Shown here: one piece after another, positions 1 to 19,900 of the stretch | Layout: each line of letters begins with the position of its first letter | Numbering within the stretch: the first letter of the stretch is position 1 | Assembly (NCBI GenBank): GCA_963978895.1 | Contig: OZ022238.1 | Location: forward strand, 14,965,154 to 15,029,153 | Length of the DNA stretch: 64,000 nt | DNA from: Erpobdella octoculata | Taxonomy: Eukaryota > Annelida > Clitellata > Hirudinida > Erpobdellidae | Direction: 5' to 3' | Made by a program: the position numbers and the translations under genes | The notes under the pieces: generated by a model | The model's database searches: none | What the model was told of the DNA's origin: nothing | The model's input: the letters and a program-made list of their open reading frames with translations, nothing else

Positions 1-1683
1 CTCGGCCCGTCGACAACTTAGCCCAGTCTGTTTTAAAAACAAAACTCCTGGCCCGGCACAGCCCGTCTGAATTAAGCCCGGTCCATTCTTACAGGCCTAG
101 AAGTTCTATATACTTGATGAAAAACTTCGGCCCGTCCCACCTTGACTTCAGGTTTGGCCCGGCCCAACTGAAGGCCCTAAAATCACTAAAATATCTATAT
201 ACATGGTGAAAAACCTTGGCCCGTCCCACTTTTATTTAAGGTTTGGCCTGGCCCGTGTGAAGACTCTAAAATAACGGCTTGGCCCGGCCGGTGATAAACT
301 GGACATAACTACTTTTAACTGGCAAAAAACTTCAAAATACTAATTTTTACATTTGTAGCACTTACAGTTTTTGAGTAGCAGTTATTTTGAAATCAAATAA
401 CCCTTATTTCCACCCCACATTTGAGGTCCTGGAAACCAAATTTTTAAAAATGTTGAAACACTTATATCATTATTTTTTGAGTAAATACTAAATACTTATT
501 TCGACATCTGTAGCATTCACAGTTTTTGAGTAGCAGTTACTTTAAAAACCAAATAACCATATTTTCCATCCCACATTTCAAGTCCTGGAAACCAAATTTT
601 CAAAAAATGGTGAAACACGTATATCATTATTTTTAGAGAGAAACTAAACACTAATTTTTATTTTTGTAACATTCACAGTTTTTGAGTAGCTGCTACTTTA
701 AAAACCAAGTAATCCTATTGTCCACCCCACATTTAAGGTCCTGGAAACCAAATTTGTAAAAAATGGTGAAACACGTATATTTTTATTTTCAGAATAGAAA
801 CTAAATACTAATTTTTACATCTGTGGTATTTACAGTTTTTGAGTAGCAGTTACTTTAAAAAACAAATAACCTTATTTTCCATCCCACATTTCAAGTCCTG
901 GAAACCAAATTTTCAAAAAATGGTGAAACACGTATATCATTATTTTTAGAGAGAAACTAAACACTAATTTTTATTTTTGTAACATTCACAGTTTTTGAGT
1001 AGCTGCTACTTTAAAAACCAAGTAATCCTATTGTCCACCCCACATTTAAGGTCCTGGAAACCAAATTTGTAAAAAATGGTGAAACACGTATATTTTTATT
1101 TTCAGAATAGAAACTAAATACTAATTTTTACATCTGTGGTATTTACAGTTTTTGAGTAGCAGTTACTTTAAAAAACAAATAACCTTATTTTCCAACCCAC
1201 ATTTGAAGTCCTGGAAACCAAATTTCCAAAAAATGCTAAAACACGTATTTCATTATTTGTGGAGTAGAAACTAAATACTAATTTTTACTCCTGTAGCATT
1301 CACAGTTTTTGAGTTGCAGCTACTTTAAAAACCAAATAACCCAATTTTCCAACCCACATTTGAGGTCCGGGAAACCGAATTTTCAAAATATGGTGAAACA
1401 CGTATCTTTTTATTTTTCAGGAAGAATCCCTATACCAAATTTCAATATCTCCTCATTCTTGGTTTTCGATATATACATTGTTTTAGAAAAAAGTTTGTTT
1501 TCCAGTTTTTTTTTCTCAGGAGCAAAATTTTCAAAAATCCTTTCTTAGCGGATGTTTACGCTATAAAAGTAATATAAGTTCCAAATTTCACGTTCCTAGG
1601 ATGAGGCGTTTGAGCTCGGCGTTGATTATCAGTCAGTCATCAGTCAGTCAGTCAGTCAGGACATGTTCTTTTATATATATAGA
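1..1683 (-). mobile_element. Helitron-like element family 1, reverse copy, cut by the window edge
   Basis: Read on the minus strand, a 5' terminus with TCTATATATATAAAAG starts at 1683, preceded by A, as expected for a Helitron inserted between A and T. Its interior is about seven tandem units of roughly 155 bp, each with a cacagtttttgagtagc core (near 365, 520, 674, 830, 986, 1144, 1300). The far end has CGGCCCG-rich sequence and its 3' terminus lies just outside the window. The same element occurs complete and in the opposite orientation at 58345-59959, which fixes both termini. No Rep/helicase coding is visible, so it is non-autonomous. Confidence 0.75.
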
Positions 1684-2086
1684 TATATATATATATGAAT
1701 GTTTGTGGGTTAGTTTGTCTATTATAGAAACGGGAAAGCGACCCGGAACGGACAGCGAGCGGGAACGGAAAAGCAAGCGTGAGCGGGAATGGGAGAGCAA
1801 ACGTGAGCGGGAACGGGACAGCGACCGGGAACGGGAAAACGACCGGGAGCGGGAAAGCGACCAAGAGCGGGAAAGTGACCGGGAGCGGGAAAGTGACCGG
1901 GAGCGGGAAAGCGACCGGGAGCGGGAGAGCGACCGGCAGCGGGAAAGCGACCGGCAGCGGGAAAACGACCGAAAACGGGAAAGCGAACAGGAGTGGGAAA
2001 GCAGGTGGGAAAGGAAACGGGAGAGAAAGAGACAAACATAAGAAAAACCTCTAAAAAACCTGGGCAACGCCGGGTATCTCCGCTAG
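1684..2086 (+). mobile_element. Helitron-like element family 2, forward copy
   Basis: The 3' end shows a short GC hairpin (cctgggcaacgccggg) then ctccgctag followed by T at 2087, the typical Helitron CTAG|T end. The interior is an imprecise 18-bp repeat built on gagcgggaaagcgaccgg. Reading frames through it give Arg/Glu/Ser-rich or Arg/Ser-rich peptides on both strands, which are by-products of the repeat and not proteins. The start tatatatgaatgtttg matches the 5' sequence of the reverse copy ending at 62190, so the element begins at or near 1684, directly next to the 5' end of the family 1 copy. Confidence 0.6.
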
Positions 2087-2384
2087 TTATGAAATAAAAT
2101 TTAAATTATATTTTAGATTTTTTCAAATTCACTATAGAATGCACTGTCTCGAGTAGTAAGTTTTTACATTCTAAGTTTCGACATGATTGTTTAATTCTGC
2201 ATAAGCTACCACATTAACTATGAAACATACAAGTTTCATTTTGCTTAGTTTGTTTTTCATAAAACAAATGCTGTTTGAAGTTATTTAACATCGTGAAATG
2301 AAATGACCAGTGTCGGGGCTGTGCTATGAATGCTATCTTACCAAAAAACATTAGTTGGTTCCTTTACTAATAGGTCACATAACT

Positions 2385-2783
2385 CAGTGGCGGATTCAAG
2401 GGGAGCCCCCGCGGCGGGCGCCCATCGTTCAGCCTCCAATAAATTTTTGTTATTAATATATATAATAGCCCATGTCTGTGTAAGACGGCTGTGTAAGACA
2501 TCGGCGTAAGACGTCGGTGTAAGCCGTCTGTGTAAGAAGTTTTTGTATGACGATCTGATATCTATGGAAAATTAATTTATATATAATAAATAATTATATA
2601 AATATTTTTTTATATATTTTTATATAATTAATTAAATTAAAAAATATTTACCTTACTTAAATTAATTCAAAATATAAACAATTATTAATATTTTGATCTA
2701 TTTTTTCATTTGTTTTGGAATGCATACGAACCATAAAACAATTTTTTTCATTGTAATATTATAAATGAATAAATAAAAAAATA

Positions 2784-2814
<31 letters not shown>

Positions 2815-3366
2815 TACAAAACGTGGATATCTTGATATAGCTTTATGCATCTTTTCTATTGACATATAAACATTTTTGTATTAGCGGGAAAGTCGCCTAA
2901 TGCAATTTCTTCATAAAAACATAAAATTTAGCTAAGAGTAATCAGAGGTTTTTCCAATTAGTGGTTCATACCGCATGTGCTAGGGTTTTTGGCGCCCGGG
3001 AACAAGATCTAAAAAATGCGCTCCTAGAAATTCTCATCAGTAAACGTTCTCATTGAAAATAGCTGATGGCAGGGGAGGGGGATAGAGTCGCAGGTACTTT
3101 TCAAAAAAAAAATCTAAAAAATCATGTACTTTTGTCTTCAACAATAGCTGATAACTAAAGGGTAATCGAAGATCATTTTTTTCAAAAATGTTGATGCCCC
3201 TCGCAAAAGGTTTTTTTTCCATATAGTGCACGGGACACGTGTTCCCCTGCCCCATAGCTACGCTTTTGAAAAAATGTTGGTAAAGTGAAAATTTACAACG
3301 CATACTTTTTTGTGTAAATTCATGGGGGCCCCTGTTCTCAGAAATTTATATCCGCCCTTGTTACTG
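2385..3366. mobile_element. Degenerate hAT-like element
   Basis: The left end CAGTGGCGGATTCAAGG and the reverse complement of the right end (CAGTAACAAGGGCGGAT) are alike, and both lead into runs of G or C. The flanks do not form an exact 8-bp duplication, so the borders are uncertain. A second, smaller element may be nested at about 2975-3260, between gtgctagggtttttgg and ccccatagctacgc. Confidence 0.35.
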
Positions 3367-3590
3367 GGCTGCGCTGGAGGTTGTTCGAATCCCATCGGTT
3401 TCACCAGCGTCTCCAAGGGGTGTGGCTGGTGTGGGTAGGCAGTAGTAGGCACCTATAATTGCTGCCTCTGGTTGTTCTGTGAAAGGACTCCACGAGTGAG
3501 TAAAGTTAGATAAGTGATTCGTGGCTTAGAGGTTTAAGGATTAGAGCCACGTTAAACTATGTCAAACTTAAACTTTAACTATTGCTAGAC
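3361..3590 (+). repeat. Possible tRNA-derived SINE fragment
   Basis: The string ggttgttcgaatccc looks like a pol III B box. The sequence just left of the hAT-like element at 2385 (cacataactcagtgg) looks like an A-box region, so the element may have split the head of a SINE. No intact tRNA can be folded from it. Confidence 0.25.
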
Positions 3591-3728
3591 TGTTTTACTT
3601 TTTTTTCAAAAATGGTAGATGGGGCTTTTTAAAGTCTGGGGTTTCCCTGATTGGGGAGTTCGGAGTTGGCTAACTAGAAATAACTGATTTTGTTGTGATA
3701 TCCTTGAACACGACAATTCCTTCAACAG

Positions 3729-13288
<9,560 letters not shown>

Positions 13289-13977
13289 AACATCTCATTG
13301 CTATCTTGATAATTGGCTCTTACCAGGTCTTCGTGGTCGTTTCATTAACTGGAAATTACTTTACAATTTAATAGTTCGTTCAAATTATGCTATTAACCAA
13401 CATTGAATTTGTAATCAATCTTTATAGAATGAACCACAATTCTAAGGAATTCGGTAAAAGGAATGGTTACGTATTTGTTTAATCAAAAAGTATAAAAAAT
13501 CAATGATTAATCATAACAAGCATTAGTACTTAATTAGAAGATGTACAGAGGCTATATATATTTTATTATATTTATTTATTTACAAACCACAATAGAACAA
13601 AAAATAACTGAATCATAAAATAAAATTATCAAAATAAATATGATAACAACTTTTATCAATTGAATCTTCTGCAGAGCAATAAAAAACAAATGTAAGCTAC
13701 AAAGTAAGAAAGACTCAAAAACAAACTGTATGTTACCCTATCTCAATAACTGAGAAATTCTTTATTGAATCTCAAACCAACTAATATAAGCATTAAAATG
13801 ATATTGAATTTAAATATAAATAGAAAGGTTTGCATTATTTCTCGAATGACGGATTTATAAGAAGAAAACCACCATCGATGCCATAAAATCTATAGACTCT
13901 ATCAACCCCTCCTGAAATACCCATAGAAACATTGTACCATATTTCCCATTGCCTTTGAACAACTCATCAAAACAGCC
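13289..13977. other. Convergent 3' region of sim and the galactosidase gene
   Basis: AT-rich sequence between two stop codons that face each other. AATAAA-type motifs on the plus strand (near 13619) could end sim transcripts, and TTTATT near 13759 could serve the minus-strand gene. No exon was recognised. Confidence 0.5.
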
Positions 13978-16900
13978 CTAACTGGCAAAGGGCTTCACAG
14001 CATACCAGACCCATGATCCAAGCTTGAGAGAATTTCTGAGAATAAACAATCCAGCCCTGTGGGCTGCTGGGAGGATCGCTTTGTGTATAACTGGGTCACC
14101 GACGTCGGGGGTCGAGCAGAAATCAATGTGTGGTCCAGCACTGTGCAGCTCAAAAATTACTATCTGCAAAGTTGTGAGTAAAAGAGTTAACTTAATATAA
14201 AAAATAATAATGAAACAATTGAAATTTATTTTTTTATTTAGAAATTATTCTGATGTATTTCACCTCAAATGATAAAAATGGTCACAACCTATTCTCTCCT
14301 TCATCTTAATTAAGATAGTAAAGGTCATGATGATAATGATGTGGTAATGATGATGACGTTTGTGCTTGCAGTAGTGATGATAACGATAGTTAAGAAGAGA
14401 TCGACTGACCTGATTGTCGCCCTGCTTCAGAAGTGGAGCAGGCACATACAACCTTCTCTGCGGCCCGACCTCCCAGTACCTTCCCAGGTTAAAGTTGTTG
14501 ACAAATACGTTACCCTTGCACCAACCCTTCAATTTATCAAACAAGATGTAAAAGACTATGTATTAATGAAAAAAAGTCAGAAAATGAAATCACATAATTT
14601 ATTTCATAAGAGATGCAGATGTGAGAATGAAAAACATAAATATAGTGGTATTGACAATGATTTAAAAACTTATTTTTAAAAGTTATTTTAATATTTCTCT
14701 AATCAATATTCAGATGTACTAATAGGATTTTAGGAAGATTGAAATTACCTCCAATTGAATGAATGTATCTCTAGGTGCTTCACTGATGTTCAATGTGGCC
14801 CTGTACAGATGAGGTCCCCTACTTAACTTTGTGTCTCTGTCGAGTGGCTTCCAATCACTGCTGTTTGTGATGCTTTTAAATTATAAAAATAATTATAAGA
14901 TCATATGAGCAACAAAGTCAAGTTAATACTTTTAAATGCTGAAGTCCACAGATTTGCTGATGAATTAAATGTAACTTCATAGGGGATTTTTTAAAGGTTC
15001 ATAACCAGGTCACATTGACACAATAAAAATAAAAATTTCAATTTATTATTTCCTTTAACTAAATTTGAGGCCATAAATTGTATTTCTTTAATAAAAACTA
15101 GCAACCACAAGTTTTCAATTTAATCCGAAAGGCACTACTTTTTCATAAAAGCTTTTTTAAACTCCAGCGGGTAAATCGACCAGTGGTCCAGCTTCTTTCC
15201 ATTGATCAGGATATCATCAACACCTGAATAGATGTGATAAATTCATTGTCACAGTATTAATGTTATACTGTCACAATAATGATGTGATAATATCCCAATG
15301 ATGATGATTTGATAAATGATGATAACGTCACAATGACGATAATGTCACAATGACAACGTCACAATGATGATAATGTCACAATGATGATAATGTCACAATG
15401 ATAATAGTGTCACAATGATGATAATGTCACAATGATGACGTCATGTCACAATGATAACAATGCCACAATGATGATAATGTCACAACAATAATGTCACAAA
15501 GATAATGATTCAGAATAAAGTACCGCACGGGCCGTGCCTTGATTTTTGTGTCAATTGCAAAGATTTTAGGCCTCTGAAAACACAGGCCTGCTGGCCGGGA
15601 CCAAATTAGCACGGGCCGGACCGATTTGCTGATGGGCCGGGCCACAAAAAATCGGCCCGTGCAGTACTTTGATTCCGATAATGTGATATGTCACAGTAGT
15701 CTTATTTTAATTATGCCCATTGTCATACCTCCACTAATTTTATTATAATCATCACCAGTTAAGAGAAGTTATGGGTCGGTTCCGCAAAATTTGACCCATG
15801 GACAACTCTGGTCATCACTACTGATTGAACCCCCATTATCACCTTTTCTCTGCTGGTTTAGGATATCACTGTGAAAGTCTGCATAGTTGACTCTACCCAT
15901 GTTCTCCACCAGAACATCTATTACATTCTCATCGTTGACCATGTTAACAGAAAGTTTGTAATCCTCCCACATCCGATCAACCACAGCTGCTTCCTGACCG
16001 TTGACAAGTATCTACATAAATGAGATTTGAATATTGTCAACAATGCAAGTAACAATTTATTAAACAAATGGGAAACACTGTAAAAAAGTTTTAATTAAGC
16101 TGTTTACTAAACAAGAATATATCACAGACCATGGAAGAAAAAGTTTATAACTTACCACAGCTCTGTCTCTCACCCTGCCCTTGATTGTGACAGACTCCAA
16201 CTTCTGGGGAACACGAGCCCTGTAGAGGATAAAGCCAAAGCTCTGACCACCTCCATTGTTTATTGGAAGATGTTCCATGAGGAGAGTCTTTTCACTTTCA
16301 ATTGCCTTAAAGTATGAGAAAAAGTTCAGTTAGAGTGTAATTTTAATGAAAATTTGAGATGTGAAAAAATGCATCCATATCAATTATTGTGTTTGGTTTG
16401 TTTTTATAGAGAATGTTAAAAATATCCACAAAGCTTCACATCACTGTTGTCAATAACACATTTGCATATCAAAGCTGCTTTCACATTGTGCTCACTCCGA
16501 ACAATTAGCTTAAAACACAACCATGTCTAAATTAAAATAGCCTGCCATAATATCATAACTGAAGTGACATAAAATTCACATTTGTTATCATGTTGACACC
16601 ACTCAAGTCATATATAGACATCATTTATAGTGGCCGCTCATATCTTCTGTTTGAATAGTAATTATTTCGTATCGGCGACTCTTGTGTATGTGCAACAAAA
16701 TTCAATACAGCATTGATAAAATTTGAATCCACAGATTTCACATTCAAAAATCCAAAACTGGCAGTTAAAAGTTTCAATCAGGTAAGCCCATAATGAAAAT
16801 ATAAAAACTTATTTAATTTTAAATCTTGCTGATCGTAAACTGAATTAGTTTTTAATTAATTAATTAACAATGCTTCATTTCCAGCTTAAAATTTAAAATT

Positions 16901-19900
16901 AATAAGGTTTAGTTATGTAAAGCATTTCAACTCAAAAAACTAACTAATTTGAAATAAAATAATAAACCTTCACACTTTTGACCATATTACCAAGTGTCAG
17001 ATAATCTGTCATTTGCAACCGACCTGCAAATATACGTGGCCTTTTCTTAGAAATCAAAATTTTATAAAACAGAGTATTTTCAAAAAACATATGTAACAAA
17101 TAAACATTATGTATTATTATTATATTTTTTACAATCTAATAAACATTTTTTCTAATGTAGGTTTTCAGGCAGTTTCCCTACAGGTCGTCCATTTAGCCCC
17201 ATTCTATCAGCCCGAACTACAAACCAATAAGTGGAAGTAATGAATATGATTAAGTTCTGCATAAATTACTTTTCCTACCGTAAGATCGAGTTTCAACTGA
17301 CAGGGGACAGACAAAATCTTCATCGACTAAAAACAAAAAGTAACCAAGCTGAAAAAATGTATAAAATATTTATGGAACCACATTTACCAAATCTCTCCAA
17401 CAAACCTATCCTTTAAAAAATCTAAAACACTTATTGAAACTAATTTTTATCAACAAGAAATTTTAATAACTTTTCAGCATGCCCCTCGCCTCTAAGATTT
17501 TCTTGATAGAGAAAAACTTTTCCGAAAGCTCTCCACATTCTGAAACCGGAGCATCGTAATCTGAAAACGGCAAATAAATTTAAGCAAATAATCACATAAA
17601 AATTGGATAAAATCAAAAATTCCTAATTTGAATCAAAAATTATTTAAAAAACTAATTTCTCACCATAACTGGTAACATCAGCAGTGTACAATCCCTCACC
17701 CCCTGCTTCTTGAGTACCCTCATTTGCCCCATTTGTAAACCCAAAGTTTGTGCCCCCATGGAACATGTAAAAGTTAACTGAGCCACCCTGATCTAAAATC
17801 CATGTCAAAGTTCTTTCAAATTCTGCAAAAAAATTCAGTTTAGTTAAATTTTTTTTTAAAATTATTTTTTACGCTAATATAAAAAAAACATTTAAATAAT
17901 TGCTTAAATATTTTCTTAATGTTAAACCCTAAATATCAAACCTAAAAAATTCTTTCAATTAAAAAATTGAATGAAATAATGCAGACATAAATAAAATAAA
18001 CAAGGCCAAGAATAAAAAAAGCGCACTCACGATCCGTGGGTACGACCTTGTGCCCCTCCCCCCAGTGGTCGAACCAGCCTGTCCAGAACTCCATTACCAT
18101 TGTAGGCTGGCCAGGTTGTTTAAGGTTCTTCACATACTCAACCATCACAAGACCATGTTCTTTTTCTTGAAAGTTGGTTGTCATTAGAACTGCATAGATG
18201 AAACAAGTCAACCATAAAAACTTCATCAAAACAGAATAAAAAGATCAATTGGAAGTGGTCGAAAAATCAATTACAAGTTTTTACTACAAGCAAGCAAACA
18301 CAATGTGTGTGGCAGATTCTGTAGGTTTACTAAATAAGTCTTTTAAATACTTCATGTGTGAAGTATGTGAGGATAAAAAATATATGAAAGTTTCTAATCA
18401 CTGTGGAAAAACAAAGTTTTTATTAAAAATTCTTGATTTGAAAAATTAATTATTGCCTTTTTTTAATAAACTTGAAAACTTGAAACTGGTGGTTTTATTT
18501 CTTTGACAAAATTATGTAATTTTTTAATTTTAATTAATTATATTTTATACTTTATTTAAATTGTATCCAATCGATCTAAAAATTTATTAGAATGCAATGT
18601 CATTGACAAAAATTCAATACGTCAAATTTTAGCTCAATTGGATGGCAGGAAGTAAGTTTTTTAAGCGTTAAAAGGTCCAAACGAATGGCTCAAGCAAGCA
18701 AACATGGTGAAGTTAATATAAAAGAATTAATAGATTAAATAACTAAAGTAGATTAAACAACTAACTAAAATATGTTGAATAAACAACAAAATATTATAAA
18801 TAATTAAAATAGGCTAAATTAACCACAAAATATGATGAATAACTAAAATAGAATAAATAAAACCATCAGTAAGTTTATTTCCTTGTAGTCCCCCTCCATT
18901 GTCTGAAGTACAAAGTAGTTCCTCTATCTTGTTTCTTAGCATATTCTGAAATACAAAGTAGTTCCTCTATCTTGTTTCTTAACATATTCTGAAATACAAA
19001 GTAGTTCCTCTATCTTGTTTCTTAACATATTCTAAAAAACAAAGTAGTTCCTCTATCTTATTTCACAACATATTCTGAAGAACAAAGTAGTTCCTCTATC
19101 TTATTTCTGTTATAACATATAAGAATTTTCTGAAACAATATTATACAAAATAATACTATACCAGTAAAAACTTATAATAAATATCGTATGTTCTTAATAA
19201 ACAAAAATATTATGTAATATTTATTCAATAAAAATGCATAGGAGACATAGTTGTTATAACCCTGAAGAAACAAATGTATTAAATAAATGTGATTAATTAT
19301 AAAAATTATATAATTTTGCAAGCAGAATAAAAAAAATATCAAGAAAAAAAACCTCTTTTAAAAACTTCATGTACTGAAGGTCATCCCCATATGAACCGTA
19401 CTCATTCTCCAGTTGAACGCATATGATTGGTCCGCCATTGCAGTGCTGTAAGTTTTAGCATAGACATTTTGTGATTAACAAAGTAAGTTTCAAATAAATG
19501 TATACTTAAATTTCATTCAATAATTAAATTAAAAATTAAGCAAAAAATTACAAATGTGAAAGAAATTACAATTTAAGCAGCCAAAAAGCAAAAATATGAA
19601 AATCTTCTGTTTTAAATAACAACAAGTGAACCGTAAAAAAACTTCATTTTTTAAAAATCCTTAATATTTTTTTTTTAGAGTAAATATCTCAAAATTATTT
19701 TTTGGTCCTAACGAGTCTATGGACCAAGTTTCAGATTGATTGGATGACGGGAAATGGATTGAACAATCAATCCATCAGACAAAACAATTTACTGAGCCTC
19801 TAGAAACAAATAATTTAGTTATTCCACACTTGTAAAACTAAAACAAAATTCATCACGATATCCTCATACATTTATAAACTACAATATCATCATACCTGTA

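Larger units (their letters stand above)
2087..3728. other. Repeat-rich sequence upstream of the first visible sim exon
   Basis: This is probably an intron of sim, because the bHLH and first half of PAS-A are not seen in the window. It holds AT-rich sequence, a degenerate gtgtaagacg repeat near 2477-2545, a (TA)n tract near 2793-2815 and hAT-like remnants. No coding exon was recognised. Confidence 0.5.

Noticed and set aside
1601..2067. Arg/Ser/Glu-rich proteins on both strands resembling splicing factors
   Set aside because: All frames on both strands are open because of an 18-bp purine-rich repeat in a Helitron; none has a domain.
3361..3440. tRNA gene
   Set aside because: Only a B-box-like string is present; no cloverleaf can be formed, so it was kept as a possible SINE only.
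17942..18229. Frame starting [16 protein letters not shown] that looks like a signal peptide before a galactosidase segment
   Set aside because: The hydrophobic start is intron sequence just upstream of the acceptor at 18190; phase and homology place the exon start at 18189.
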